The notes: a model not told the origin generated them from the letters alone. A DNA stretch of 64,000 bases from Margaritifera margaritifera (GCA_029931535.1 JAQPZY010001621.1:682001-746000); one strand, 5' to 3'; counted from the stretch's first letter, positions 1-11,861 are shown. Made by a program: numbers and translations.

Positions 1-117
1 TTTTTAGCTTGTGAATGCCATTTTGAGAAAATCTCAAAGTTGAAGTGGTATTTGAGTAAAATTCTTAGATTTAAGTTGGAGTATGAGTTTACGAATGTTT
101 TATGAAAGTGGGGCCAG

Positions 118-235
118 ATTACCCAGAAGGCCAGTTCCACGGTAATAATGTTGCTAGAATTACCCAGAAGGCCAGTTCCACGGTAATAATGTTGCTAGAA
201 TTACCCAGAAGGCCTGTTCCACGGTAATAATGTTG
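118..235. repeat. 41-bp tandem repeat, 3 copies
   Basis: Three near-identical units beginning acccagaaggcc at 121, 162 and 203, spaced exactly 41 bases apart. They lie in the intron just upstream of the exon at 304. Confidence 0.85.
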
Positions 236-303
236 AGAGGAATTTTACATTTTTTAGGTAAACTCTCCATAATATTAATTAACTGTTGTACCTTTTTCTT
301 CAG

Positions 304-450
304 CCAATTCCAGATATTCCTAAGCCAGAACCTTCCGACCTCCAGATAACTCCCACAAGTCCAACAACTGGAGAGGAGCCAGACTCACCATCCAGGTCCA
401 CTAAACTCTTAGAGGCTATTGATGTAGTGGGAACACCAGGAACACCAAAT
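304..450 (+). CDS. internal exon of an unidentified gene (penultimate exon)
   Basis: An open 49-codon exon in phase 0, preceded by a pyrimidine-rich acceptor (cctttttcttcag, ending at 303) and followed by a donor gtaag at 451. The peptide starts PIPDIPKPEPSDLQ and ends VGTPGTPN. It is rich in Pro, Ser, Thr, Glu and Asp, as in a disordered, phosphorylatable tail, and the TPGTP repeat would suit proline-directed kinases. I do not recognise the protein. The upstream part of the gene is outside the window or in exons I could not find in the first 300 bases. Splice sites plus frame support it as a real exon; its function is unknown. Confidence 0.6.
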
Positions 451-1263
451 GTAAGACATCTGCTTTTGTCATTGATAGGAAACCTCAGTATCCATATATA
501 ATTGTTAGAAAATATTACTGCATATTGATTTATCAATAGAAAAATATGTCCCATGTCCTTAATTTTTGCAAGACAAGTGGTTTGCCAGTCAGTGAATTTT
601 AGTGTTGTACCCTGGCTCATGCACTGGTCTTCAAATCAGGTTGCCACATCAAATCTGTGTATGACAAAATAAAAGCAAATGTTTTCATCAAAGTGGACAT
701 GTTTTCATTTAAATTCCTTATTTCTGTTAATGATCTTATTTGACGATAATTTATTTTTAATTTAGGGAAAACATGTAAATGCATTGCTATGAAACAAAAT
801 AAAAAATTTAGCTGACCTGAGTAATTCATATGACATAAATGGTTCTCTAAACTTGTTTGTAGGATGAAGGTTGTTGTTCAGCCATATTTCCCAGTATCCA
901 TCAACATGGAAAAGGCCACTGGCAATTAAAAGACATCTTTACTAATATTGAATTAATTGACATCTCAACTAATATTGCTGCACATTTTTAGCCATTTTTC
1001 TCCATTTAAGTGTTCTTCAGGATGAGAAAATTTTATAGTATCTAACGATATTAAATTGTCTAATGCTAATAACTCCTTTTGGACTTATGAAGGCACATGG
1101 TCATATGGATTCCTGATGTAATTTTATTTCATTGTCTTGTAATATCAAAACCAAATGTACAAAATCACAAGCATTCAGAATATTCAATATCTATGACAAT
1201 TTTGAAATGTGACACTCATGCATATGAAGACAGTCAAGTAAAAGATGTGTCTTTCTTTTTCAG

Positions 1264-1326
1264 AGGAAAAGAAAAGCCGGACAAGAGCAGAGCAACATTA
1301 TGAAAAAGATAAAGCACAAGATATGA
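1264..1326 (+). CDS. probable last exon of the same gene, basic C-terminus
   Basis: After a good acceptor (ctttctttttcag, 1251-1263), reading on in phase 0 from the exon at 304-450 gives 20 codons starting RKRKAGQEQ and ending KKIKHKI, then TGA at 1324-1326. The Lys/Arg clusters at both ends look like a bipartite nuclear localisation signal, so a nuclear protein is an inference. AATAAA at about 1390 would be a poly(A) signal about 65 bases after the stop. An alternative frame through the same exon stays open longer (to 1493), but it does not match the phase of the upstream exon and runs into a tandem repeat. Confidence 0.45.
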   Translation, partial: RKRKAGQEQSNIMKKIKHKI

Positions 1327-1407
1327 TGAGAAACATGATCAAGACATTGATCGACTCTCACCAGTCAAGATATTTGACAGATATCAGTGAAATAAAAAAA
1401 AAATTAT

Positions 1408-1622
1408 TACATGTATGGGTACCATGCACACATGATAAGGAGTATTATGATACATGTATTGGTAGCATGCACACACTAAAAGGAGTATTATGATACATGT
1501 ATTCGTAGCATGCACACACTAGAAGGAGTATTATGATACATGTATTGGTAGCATGCACACATGATAAGGAGTATTATGATACATGTATTGGTAGCATGCA
1601 CATACTAGAACAAGTATTATGA
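1408..1622. repeat. 43-bp tandem repeat, 5 copies
   Basis: Units of the form tacatgtattggtagcatgc followed by acacactagaaggagtattatga, with starts near 1408, 1451, 1494, 1537 and 1580. The array starts right after the AATAAA of the plus-strand gene, so it lies at or just beyond its transcript end. Confidence 0.85.
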
Positions 1623-2604
1623 AACATGCTGGACAAGATTTGCATGACATTGCTTGTGTTGGTCCAGGATGTTTGAGGGCTCCCTTGTACTCAACATTAG
1701 TTTAATGATATAATATGTATGATAAAGTTAAAGATATACATACATGTAGTATGTTAATGATAACAATATGATGAAAATGACAGAGATAAAAATAATTGCA
1801 GTTGTGATGTGTATTAGAGATTTGTGTGCAAATTCAGGGCTCATACTAGCCTGTAAAATCTTGTAGTCAATTTTGTCACCAATATTGAAAAAGTGTCACC
1901 AAATAATTTTTTTATGCCACCACATTTTCGAGCCAAATTTATATCATGGAATCGCTTTGGTGTATTGAGAACTTTGTTGGTTTTCTCTTATCTTTGAGTA
2001 GATGTCGATTTTGCTCCTTACTGCGTGAGTAAGCAATATTGCCGACATCAGACAATTTGAAAAATCCAGAAGCCTAATATTTACGCTCGTTACACTTAGG
2101 ACTACCCATCAGCAAAGTAAGCTTTCTCTTCCACATTGTACACTGATCACTGTTGAAGTAAAAGTGAAGAATTAAAGTGAAATCTTGATATTTATTGAGG
2201 GGTCACACTGTACTCAGAATTTTGGGCAAAGTGACCATCCTGTCTAAATAGGGCAACGTGATGGGGAAATAAGGGAGAAAAGAATTGGAAATCAGATTTT
2301 GTAAAATACATGGTAACATCAAAACTTTCTGTCTTGAATCTGAAATAATGCTGCATAACTTCATTAACAGCATTAGATAGTAACATCAAAAATAGTTAAC
2401 TCTTCTTGAAAATGGGTGACTACTAGTTGAAGGAAAATATGCTTATCTCACTATGTTTTTAGGTGAAATATTGGATGAATTCTTTAATCTTTTCATGGTT
2501 TTTGTCTCAAAACTTCTTTGAAGATACAGTATTTGGTTTGGTGGTTGAAAAAACTTGGAATTTCACTACTTTCTAGAATTTTACATTGAATGGTTGTCTG
2601 TAAA
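1623..2604. other. no gene recognised
   Basis: AT-rich intergenic sequence with no supported exon on either strand. Only short chance frames are present (for example minus 2192-2389). Confidence 0.5.
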
Positions 2605-2797
2605 AATCTTTTTCTTTTTTTGTGGTTTTAGAACCATGTTTAACATATTGGTTATATCATGCTGAGGAAATGGGAGCCAAGTGCCTTTTTCAAGGATACA
2701 CCCAGGCAGCTGACCCAGGCTGACCTGGGTGGGTGTCAAACCCATGACCCTTGGATTATGAGCCCAATTCTCTACCAACTGAGCTACAACAGCTCCC
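2605..2797 (-). mobile_element. tRNA-derived SINE
   Basis: On the minus strand the element begins GGGAGCTG at 2797. It carries a pol III box A (TAGCTCAGTTGG, 2788-2777), an anticodon-arm-like GCTCATAATCC (CAU, tRNA-Met-like) and a box B (GGTTTGACACC, 742 to 732 of the 2-kb block). After the tRNA-like head comes a conserved-looking body with TCCTTGAAAAAGGCACTTGG, then an A-rich tail at about 2625-2607. A tRNA head, unrelated body and A-rich tail are the classic SINE layout. Box B departs from GGTTCGANNCC by a C-to-T change, so this copy may be inactive. It is not a functional tRNA gene because the acceptor stem does not pair. Confidence 0.8.
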
Positions 2798-3155
2798 ATA
2801 AAATTTTTAACTTGGTGCATATTTGAGAGTACCAGAAGGTATTAAATTAGTACAAAAATAGATTTTTTGCATGCTTCTACCATTTTATTCTAGTAAACAA
2901 ATTTTATTATTAAAAACCTTGTAAGATTCGCTATTTTGGCAGAATGTTAAGAGAGTAGTAGCATTTTTCTACATTTATTCATTCATGTATAGAAGCTGCA
3001 GACAATAAAATCCATTTCCCTTTTGAGGTTTGATTTTTATTCTAATACTTGATTTGCTACTAGGTACATGTTTGTTTGATGTCTAAAAACACACACAGGC
3101 TTATCAGTACATCTTGATCTCATCTCTAAGAAGAATATTTTACTCACTTCCTTTG

Positions 3156-3299
3156 AAATTGTGTCTTGAAGCTAAAAAAATTTTCTTGAGCTAAGAAATT
3201 GTGTCTTGAGAAAAGAAATTGTGTCTTGAAGCTAAAAATTGTGCCTTGAGTTAAGAAATTGTATCTTGAAGCTAAATATTGTGTCTTGAACTAAGAACG
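3156..3299. repeat. irregular minisatellite, about 6 units
   Basis: Diverged repeats of gaaattgtgtcttgaagcta with alternating spacers, about 22-30 bases per unit. Confidence 0.75.
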
Positions 3300-3409
3300 T
3301 TTTTTTTATTGTTATAATATTTGAATGCTGTAATACATTGTCATCCTTTACAAACCAAATTCTTCTCAGTAGAAGTTCAGGCTGCCCATATTCAAAGAGA
3401 GGGTGAGGT

Positions 3410-3724
3410 CAGTGGCAGCGCAAGAGGGATGGGGTACAATTGCCCTGGGCACCAGGCGAAGGGGGGGTAGCCATCGGGATTTTTTTTTTTTTTTAAGCTT
3501 AAAGTTTCATAGTATTTCACCTCACCTTAGTGTAATGGGAGTGATTCTTCACAGAACTTATATTTAGGAGGGGTGGGGGAGGAGGGGGGTTTGCAACTGA
3601 CATAAAAACTGTTCTCTGTGGCAAAGGAGGGGCGCCACTAAAGAACATTGACCCTAGGGATCTCAGTAGGGGTGCCACTAAAGAACCTTGTCCCCGGGTG
3701 CCACAAACCTTTGCACCGCCACTG
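3410..3724. mobile_element. hAT-type MITE with 8-bp target-site duplication
   Basis: A 315-bp element flanked by a perfect 8-bp direct repeat GGTGAGGT (3402-3409 and 3725-3732). Its ends are inverted: the left end reads CAGTGGCAGCGCAA and the right end, reverse-complemented, CAGTGGCGGTGCAA. CAG-type termini plus an 8-bp duplication are diagnostic for the hAT superfamily. There is no transposase; the interior holds a poly-T run and G-rich stretches and includes the second inner repeat 'ggtgccactaaagaac'. It is a non-autonomous copy that would need a hAT transposase in trans. Confidence 0.85.
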
Positions 3725-3732
3725 GGTGAGGT

Positions 3733-6389
3733 GGAGTCCAACAGAAACCTGAAAACATGCTTTACTCATGTATAGCGTGTGCCCATGTGCCTTTGCAAAT
3801 AAATCCTCCACAAGAATTAGTTGTATATCTTGACTTTACATAAGATTATTCTACTTATCATTAGAATTAAATGATAACCAGATGTTATCAATTTTGGTCA
3901 ACAGTTGTACGTAACTATATTTCTCATCCATTGAGAGTACTCTTGGTTGTTTGCTATTACTGACTTTCCATTCAGTGAGTGACAATGAAAATGACTGATC
4001 ATTGTTAGATGCTTGAAGCTCCTATCTTTGCCATGTAAGAAAAGGGTTACGATACATGATTTACGGATATATGTAGTGGTACTGGCATATTTGTGATTAA
4101 ATTTGGTAAAATAATTGTTAATTTATTGGAATGAAGTCGAAGGCAAATATTTATTTTCAGTTTGTTATTTAACTGGTCTAGGATGAGAACAGAATATGCT
4201 TTGAGATATAGAGAGTAAACAAACATGTAAGAGATGGGGAGTCTAGTTGAACATTCAGATAAGAGACAGTATTAGTTTTCTGATATGTATATAGCATATG
4301 CCCATCTGTCAACAGCTGCGACTCAGGTCCACCAATGCTTTATGCACAGTTTTCATGTTTGCACATCTGAGCAAATGCAATATCTGCATAGATATGGTGA
4401 TCAGTGTTGTCCCTTGTAAGAAATGGCATGGAGATGCAACCTTCCCTTCTTACAGTACTATAGTACCCTTTTGCCCTGATAATAAAACTACCTCTTTTTT
4501 CAATGTGATCACTCAACTTAAAGTTGATTTTCTTTTTTAAAAAATCAATGGTTCATTGATACCAATTGCTTTTTTTTTCGTAACGTGCATTTCTGCTGCC
4601 AAAAACAAAATTGATGGAATTTATGCATTTGTAATTGTTTTATGGTTTAAAAAAAGCAAGAAATACTAAAAACAGTGTACTGCAATTTCTGCCCAACAAC
4701 TGAGCACTTTTGCCTTATAAGTGGTTTTATCCCACTTCAGTTGTCCTCATAGAAAACTGAACCCAGTCTGATTTGATAGTTAAGGGACAACACTAAGCAA
4801 TCATTGGAATTCACTTATGGTCACATACTTTGTATATGACATCTCTGTGTAAAAGATAAAATCAAATTTTAAAAAGTCATTTTTAAAACAAATATAAATT
4901 TATTTATTCCATAGAAAAGTGTATTTTCTCATTATATGAACTATTGCATCTTAAGTATGACAATCAACCTGGTACAGACATGATTATATTGGATATCTTA
5001 TGTTAAACAAAAGTATTTTCCAAGACACAAAAAGACTGTGGAGTAAAAATAACTGATGAAGAACTTCTATTATACATATATACAGCAATTGCAATTAAAT
5101 ATCCACAACATACCATTTAAATCCAAACTTACTGCATCATGCCTATATGTAGAGTAAAATTCTTGAATATGAAATTTAAGCTGTTTATGCATGGTTAGCT
5201 TATTGCCATCAAGTTTTATTATTCCAATGTGAAACTACAGTAAAACTCAAACATCAGTCACTTGAATACTTGGCTCAGTCCCAGTGTAAGACACACTCAT
5301 ACATGCATTGATCAATCATTCAAATACTTTGCATCCCTCAAATGACTTGCTCAGTCCCAGTGTAAAACACATTTGTGTCTGCATCCCAGGGAAAACCTGA
5401 AACTATCAAAAACTCAAACCAGAACTTTGGGCCTGCTACGCATCAACTGTCTGAAGTTGTACTGTGTTAGGATTTTTGCAATTGCATCAGATTTGATATG
5501 TATGAATTTATTCACATATTACCAACTTTGTACATGTATATACTTTTTTCATTAATATACATGAATTCATTTAAATATTACAGGCATTGTACATGTATCT
5601 ATTTTTTTCAACTACCCTGGAAGCAAATTCAGGATATAAATTCAGAATCGAGCCACAGACAAACATAAGCATATGGTATCTAAAAAAAAAAGAACAGTCT
5701 ATTTCCTACAAATTTTTGATTAGAAAACAAGCCAGCCTGAAAAAAGTAAGCCTTCACAGACATTTTATTGTGTACGAGAATAATGTACATAATTAAGGCT
5801 AGGAATATAAACAGTGGTCACCTGATGGGCTGACTTTTATATTCTCCAGAGTAATTGATACAAATATTTTCAATTATGTAAGTAAAATTAGGGAGAAAAA
5901 AATCATGTGACAAATAAAGTTGAGTGTACAGATATGTTAAACGGTTTGAAAATGAAAGGATTTTCAAGCAAATTACATCATCATAACATGAATGCCATGC
6001 TTTTTGCATCATCAATGTCAGTTACAACAGGAGTCTCATACCTCATAATATGTGAACCACAAGGCAAGCTTAATAATAATAACATAAAAAAAAAATGAAT
6101 GAAATTAGTTGTTACTTTTTGTATTTGAAAGCTGTATTGATAAAATATATTTAATTTGGTGATATCAATTTTAATGCTCCTGAATGAAACATGTATAAGT
6201 GTAAAATGGTAATAATAAACTTGAATGAAGATTTTCTCATCTCCAATAATAGCACAAATAATCCTTTTATTAATTAAACGCATACATTGATTGCAAGTTC
6301 AAAAAGTAGAATCATATAAAGGAAATAAATAACAGTACAAATATACACTAAGGTAACCTATTTTTACTCATAAGATAAAATATATGTAT
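3733..6389. other. no gene recognised (intergenic, AT-rich)
   Basis: About 2.6 kb with no exon supported by splice sites plus open frame on either strand. The frame at 4298-4540 (plus) has no family resemblance or coding character that I can see. Some short diverged direct repeats occur (for example cagtcccagtgtaa at 5277 and 5354, and tacatgtatatac-type words at 5530 and 5590). Confidence 0.5.
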
Positions 6390-6390
6390 A

Positions 6391-7380
6391 CCAGCGTTCC
6401 GTAATCTCACGGTACTAACGAATTGAACTGTTATAAATTATTAAAAAAGACTCACCTGACTATAATTATGTTGTTGTTTTATTCTTTAACATCTGTTTCC
6501 AATTTGGCACAAATATATTCTTAGTGCCTTAAAAGATAAGAGTTCATTTTCCGCTGATCAACATGCCAGGTGACAGCCATCATTTTTAAAGGGAGTTTAC
6601 CATAATGTCGCGGTAAATGAATATTTGTCTCTAAGGTGGCTCAGAAGGGTAATAACACGAATGAAAGGTCAAAAAAAGTATCCACAATACTCAAGTCATT
6701 GACATGATATATTATTTGTTGGGGTGTGTGTTGGGTTGAGGACGGCCAGTTCAGTATAACTTCGAATGTTGAATGTTTCAGGTTTCTAAAGTCGATTCTG
6801 ATCATACTGTTACAAAAGTTTACCCTTGTTAGTTTGATGCTTAAATAATACACAAATTTCCTAATTATGCAATATTTTCACATCAGATATGAAAACGTAT
6901 GTCCTATGCAATAATAATGAAATATTACTATTTTTATTTTAAAAATGAAAGTAACAGTTTTAGCACTTTAAAGAAGTGTGCAGGATTCAATAGAGTATGG
7001 TCCTTATTTTCTACCGTACTTTTGTTCACCTGACCGAGCGATGCAGTAAGCTGTCATGTGATTCTGATGCATCAGTAACATTCATTGACAAGCAGACGAC
7101 CATTTTCTGTTAACTGGGAAAAGTATTTACTGATTTTGTGTTTGGTAGGGGCCTAGTAGTGAAAGAGGGTATACGGGTGGATTTAATTTTCATTGTTTTT
7201 TTCTATCCTTTCATTTTTTCGTACCAATTTACCACAAAACGAAACATTTCTTTGATATTTGGTGTTCAAACTCTTTGATAACTTCCTTGTTGCGATGTTG
7301 CTGGAATAAACAACAGAAAGGTGTTGCACAATTGTATTTATTATGGAAATATGATTTACCGCGAGATTATGGAACCTGCA
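6391..7380. mobile_element. candidate DNA transposon with about 20-bp terminal inverted repeats
   Basis: The left end contains gttccgtaatctcacggta (from about 6395). The right end, reverse-complemented, contains gttccataatctcgcggta (7376 to about 7357), so the block has inverted termini about 0.98 kb apart. A third partial copy of the motif (ataatgtcgcggtaaatg) lies at about 6603. No transposase frame is visible, so it is probably non-autonomous. Target-site duplication is not clear, and the family is not assigned. Confidence 0.5.
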
Positions 7381-7724
7381 AGAATACGAGAAACGACTAT
7401 ACATGTACTTTATGGAAACACTGTAGACTTCAACAACTTAACAATTCAAAACTCATAAAATTTCAAGGTAGATAATGTACTATGTCTTTTTCTGAAGTGG
7501 GGTTTAATGTACATGTATTATCACCGCACATAATGTTAGATTACCATGTTTATTGAACATTTTAAAAGACTGATTTCTTGAAACAGCAGTAAAATTAATG
7601 AGTCGTAAAGTACAACTGAATTCACTTGATACCCTGAGGCAGATTGCCAGAACTCTCCTTTTTATGTTCCACCTTGACAGTGGTGCTGGTATCCTACCTA
7701 GCGGTTCTTGTCAGGGTTCTTAAA

Positions 7725-7915
7725 AAGCATATCCTGTGAGTACACTATTACTTGAGGAGTACTAATTTTCATGGATTTTGTGGTTGCTACAAACCACAAA
7801 TTTAAAAACCCAATGAACAATGATTCTTCTGTGGAGACAATAGGACCCTTACCCCAATCCATCAATTTCAGTGCTGATGAAATTGTCAGTTTTTGCCAAA
7901 CCGCAAACATTTATA
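7725..7915 (-). repeat. dispersed repeat, copy 1
   Basis: On the minus strand this reads cagaagaatcattgttcatt, then a TTTAAATT-CATGG-type core and ccacaaaatccatgaaaatt. It matches a plus-strand copy at about 19078-19270 and a short piece at about 56812-56862. It accounts for the open frame at 7698-7910, so I do not call a gene here. Confidence 0.6.
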
Positions 7916-8440
7916 CCCACAAAAATAATTGAATTAACTGTTTTGCAATTCTGTTTACTTCCACATTTTCTAAACCCAAAGTACCTGTAAAAGTAATTTT
8001 ATATATCCCAAAATTTAGACTGATTTGTGAATGTATTTCTTCAAACTGTGGACACGAATTGCAATGTGTCAATCTTATGTACATTACTTTGCCAGGGGAA
8101 GCTCGTACCATATTCAAGCATGTGCAATAGTATTAAGCCTATATGAGGGAAATCATAAAGGGCAATTATTTCATTACTGGTGCATGTCACATATGACTTT
8201 AAAAAAACGTGCATTAAGGAATTAAAAATGGTGGAGAATTATGTCTAACAGATGAATTCACTTTATGGATGTTAAATGTACATCATGTCGAGATCTGTTA
8301 GTTTGAAAAAATTGGAAAGCCATATGTTCAGGTCACAATGTAATTTCTGAATCAGTGGTGCATCTTGAAATGATCTAACATTTTTAAAATATAAGGTATG
8401 TGTGTATTTAAAATGCTCTTTCCAAAATAAAACAAATGAA

Positions 8441-8660
8441 ATGAATATAGCACAATGCCACCAAGTGAATATAGCACAATGCCATCAAGTGAATATAGCA
8501 CAATGCCATCAAGTGAATATAGCACAATGCCATCAAGTGAATATAGTACAATGCCATCAAGTGAATATAGCATAATGCCATCAAGATAATATAGCACAAT
8601 GCCATCAAGTGAATATAGCACAATGCCATCAAGTGAATATAGCACAATGCCATCAAGTGC
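8441..8660. repeat. 24-bp tandem repeat, 9 copies
   Basis: Nine units of gaatatagcacaatgccatc plus aagt. The period is a multiple of three, so the minus strand reads a repeating 8-residue peptide (LDGIVLYS) nine times, inside an open frame of 116 codons (8702-8352). A second minus frame across the array is open as well. There is no splice or promoter evidence for expression. Confidence 0.9.
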
Positions 8661-9020
8661 GATGACAAGAATGGTTCCAGCAGGTGAGGATGTCAGTTCC
8701 AAATTTGGGATAATTTTACAAATGACATAACAGCTGATTACTTGTAAAAGAATGACTAGTTTATGACAGATAAATTGATAAAGTAATTTTGTTGCTTTAG
8801 TGATGAAAATATACTGAAAACTGATTTTGAAACATTAAATAATGTGCATTTTAAATGAGAACTGGTTTGGCACCAGCAGGGACATATGGTCTGACCATCT
8901 GTCCATCCATCACATCTTGGTTAAGGTTTGCGTTAAGGTCATTTCAGACACTGTGGTGGGGCATCCATGTTCCATGAACAGATTTCTTGTATACTGGTAT
9001 TTTGCATTATAACATTTTAT

Positions 9021-9141
9021 TACCGTATGTACTCGTGTATAATCCGATACCAACTGCAAACTGTAGAGACCCAGATCTGCGGCAGATCAGGGTCTATGTT
9101 GTTTGCATTTGGACCTGGCTTATATGCGAGTATATACAATA
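9021..9141. mobile_element. double-hairpin MITE, copy 1 (internally deleted)
   Basis: Termini TACCGTATGTACTCGTGTAT and (reverse complement) TATTGTATATACTCGCATAT match the family seen at 9846, 12480, 39671, 42041, 43571 and 57947. Only about 121 bp remain. The left arm of one hairpin (acccagatctgc) joins directly to the right arm of the other (ggcagatcagggtc), so the centre has been lost. Confidence 0.8.
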
Positions 9142-9845
9142 CTGTAATTGGCATAATTAGTTTAGAAAATCAAACTCTCAATAAGTTGAACAAATGCTCA
9201 TACGAAAATGAAAGGACCAAGAGGATAGCATATACACATAAGAAAAAAAGACTTTTGTATGTAACTGCATGGGTATTACTGACAGTAGCAAAAGATATTT
9301 GGCACTTCTTTGAAAACTTAAATGACATTTATAATTATCACACCACTAACAAATATTGTAAATACATTTACAACAAGGTAAGAAATGTACATTTTTAAAC
9401 TGAAATATAAATGTGAACATCTAAGTTTGATAAGCACGATGAATGCAATAAAACATTAACAGTAGTCTTGGTACTTATCCAGCTTGCTAAATCCTTTTTT
9501 CTTCCAATAATAAATATCAAATACATGTACAATGTAAAGTTTACCCAGTTTTCGAGGCACTACACTAAATTCATATATTTGTACTACTAACAATAATGTA
9601 TGTGATATCTGCATAATTTAATATATCCACAGGTTATAAAATTTGATTCTCCTGAACACTACAGGCAATGTACATATCTGTACAATCTAGATAAACTACG
9701 AAACAACTGTGCATAATATACATATATTATTCTGGAAAGGTTGTACAGTCATTTGAAATGATAACAAGAAACATTTTAACTGGATAAAGAAAAACTGGTC
9801 AGAATTTCTTTATGAACAGCATAAAGAGTCTTGAAGAAAATTACA

Positions 9846-10060
9846 TACCGTATATACTCGCATACAAGCCGATAACAACTGCATAGATCCAGATCTGCTG
9901 TCGCATAATGCACCGGCAGATCTGGGTCTATGCAGTTTGTAAGGACTAATCAGTAGAACAAACAACATAGACCCTGATATGCCGGCGCATAATGCGACGG
10001 CATATCAGAATCTTGTGTTGTTTGCATTTGGAGTCGGCTTATACGCCAGTATACACAGTA
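9846..10060. mobile_element. double-hairpin MITE, copy 2
   Basis: About 215 bp with terminal inverted repeats TACCGTATATACTCGCATAC / TACTGTGTATACTGGCGTAT. It holds two successive near-perfect hairpins: the first with arms around cagatctg...tctatgcagtttg, the second around aacaaacaacatagaccctgat. They are separated by the spacer taaggactaatcagtag. There is no coding capacity. A TA duplicated at the ends would suit a Tc1/mariner-like superfamily, but I leave it unassigned. Confidence 0.85.
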
Positions 10061-10367
10061 TACAAATTCAGAAAATCCTTATTTCCTATTTGAACAAAAC
10101 TTGGAGATTTTCTTAATATTTTCAAAGAACTCGAGCTGCTACCCAAAATTAAAAAAACAAACATGTAAATAGCAAGAGCAAAGGGGCTATATAGTATCAA
10201 GTAACGACACTGAAAGCCACAAGTATTGATATGCATATGAAAGTATATAATGACAAATAAAACATACAAAATAAATGCTGCTGATCACTGCTTTTTGTAA
10301 GATTTAATTTGATTTTTAAAAAAAACTATGGTGATAAATAATTTTATTTACAGCAGCTTATTCAAGT

Positions 10368-10535
10368 AAGGGCTGTTCCATTTAAACATGCATGGTACCC
10401 AGGAAAGGCAGTTTTTAAAAAATATATGCCAGGGTACTCTGATTATTCAAAGAGTTCATATGAAAATGATACAGTCTACTCCACAGTGAAAGTGCCTTCC
10501 CTGGGCCCCAAGCATGTTTTACTGGAACAACCCTA
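10368..10535. mobile_element. foldback MITE
   Basis: The first about 45 bases (agggctgttccatttaaaca, then tgcatggtacccaggaaaggc) return as a reverse complement at the end (agggttgttccagtaaaaca, then tgcttggggcccagggaaggc), so about 168 bp could fold on itself. It is non-coding; the minus frame at 10415-10603 is a by-product. Confidence 0.75.
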
Positions 10536-11684
10536 AAAAATAACTTGGATCCACAGTGTTCATTTAAAAACACTGGAAGCATACCTTCCACAATTATATT
10601 CAAGATTACTATTGTTCTTCAAAGTATTGCTGTCTTCTACCCGGTTCAATACAGTAAAAAATTTACTGGGGCCAAATGAACATCCTCTGACCCTACAATT
10701 TGTTCTTTATGTTCTTATAATTTATCGGCATGATGATTTATCCAGAAAAAAAAACATGTTTCTCAGAGAGTCTGGATTATTAATGATTTAGCATATTTCA
10801 CTTCCTCTGATATTACAAACACAAAGATAAGTTCCTTTTACGATGCAAGATACTCATAACTGTAATATTATTTACATGGTGTTGTAGCAGGATTGGAATT
10901 TCCAATGTGTTTGATTTTATTCCACTCTAAGTTGAACAACAAGTAGCAGGTGGACTGTTTAACACCTATACATTTCGGATTTCAGGAGGCTCAAATTTCA
11001 TTTGCTAACTTCAAATGCATGGGTCGACTTTTCTCTCCAGATGGAGAATCTAATACCTCTTCTATCATTCTATTATATGAAATCTTTTCAAACACTCCCA
11101 CTTAAATAGCAATTCATCTCAGAATTAACCTCCAAACATTGGCCAGTTATGTCTAAGAGAAAAAAGTTTCAGATGCTTTTATGAGTAACAGATAAAGCTC
11201 CTGATTTCTTTGCCAAATAAAACCATATCCTATCAAGAGTTTTTTTTTTAAATGTGGGTGCCATTTTGTTTTCCATATTACCTGCCAAATTTCATATTGC
11301 TTGTCAAAGATGAGATTAAATTTCACGAAGTTTCTAAAACTGGGGATAATAATTTTACCAATACCTTAGAGTATACCAATATTACTTTTCAAGTACATAT
11401 GGTCGAATAATATATTGTGACTGTGTTTAAAAAAAACAATTGTAACCAGCAAAATTTGTGTTAAATTTTTTAAAATTTTTTTATAATAGTAGAGGGAATA
11501 ATTTTTCATTCAATCATTTGGAGTTACATGTATTGCAAATTCATTGATCATTAAAAAATGTTCCACAGTACTTATATATCTTCATATTTTAAATGTCAAT
11601 GATCTTCTAATTCGATATGACAGTTTCCTACATTACAGAGTCCATGAAAAAAAGACAAGAACCTTTCCCTGAAAGGTATAATAG
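10536..11684. other. no gene recognised (3' flank of the CCDC17-like gene)
   Basis: AT-rich sequence without a supported exon. If the gene ends at 11685, its 3' untranslated region would run into this block on the minus strand. Confidence 0.4.
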
Positions 11685-11861
11685 CTAATATGAGACAACC
11701 TTCACTTTGTTCCAATGTTGGAGCTGAATGACAAGTTCACTCTCTAACAGTCCATATGGGTTTAACTGCATAATGCTCGGAGAAGGATGTACATTCAACT
11801 TCCCAAGAGAAATGGTAATTTGGTCCCACTTTAGCGTAAACCTGTTCCAACCAAGTCTGCT
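11685..11861 (-). CDS. candidate terminal exon of the CCDC17-like gene
   Basis: After an AG at 11863-11862, the minus strand is open in phase 0 for 58 codons to a TAG at 11687-11685. It begins SRLGWNRFTLKWDQ and ends HWNKVKVVSY. Phase 0 matches the donor of the exon at 13133-13276. The acceptor lacks a pyrimidine tract, and I see no resemblance to known CCDC17 tails. A chance open stretch of this length in AT-rich DNA is quite possible, so this is the weakest exon listed. Confidence 0.25.
   Translation of the reverse strand, partial: SRLGWNRFTLKWDQITISLGKLNVHPSPSIMQLNPYGLLESELVIQLQHWNKVKVVSY

Noticed and set aside
2723..2797. tRNA-Met-like gene
   Set aside because: The acceptor stem does not pair, box B is altered, and a SINE body with an A-rich tail follows, so it is the head of a SINE.
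8967..9398. 143-codon plus-strand frame
   Set aside because: It runs through a MITE copy, has a low-complexity Lys/Tyr/Asn-rich composition, and lacks splice or family support.
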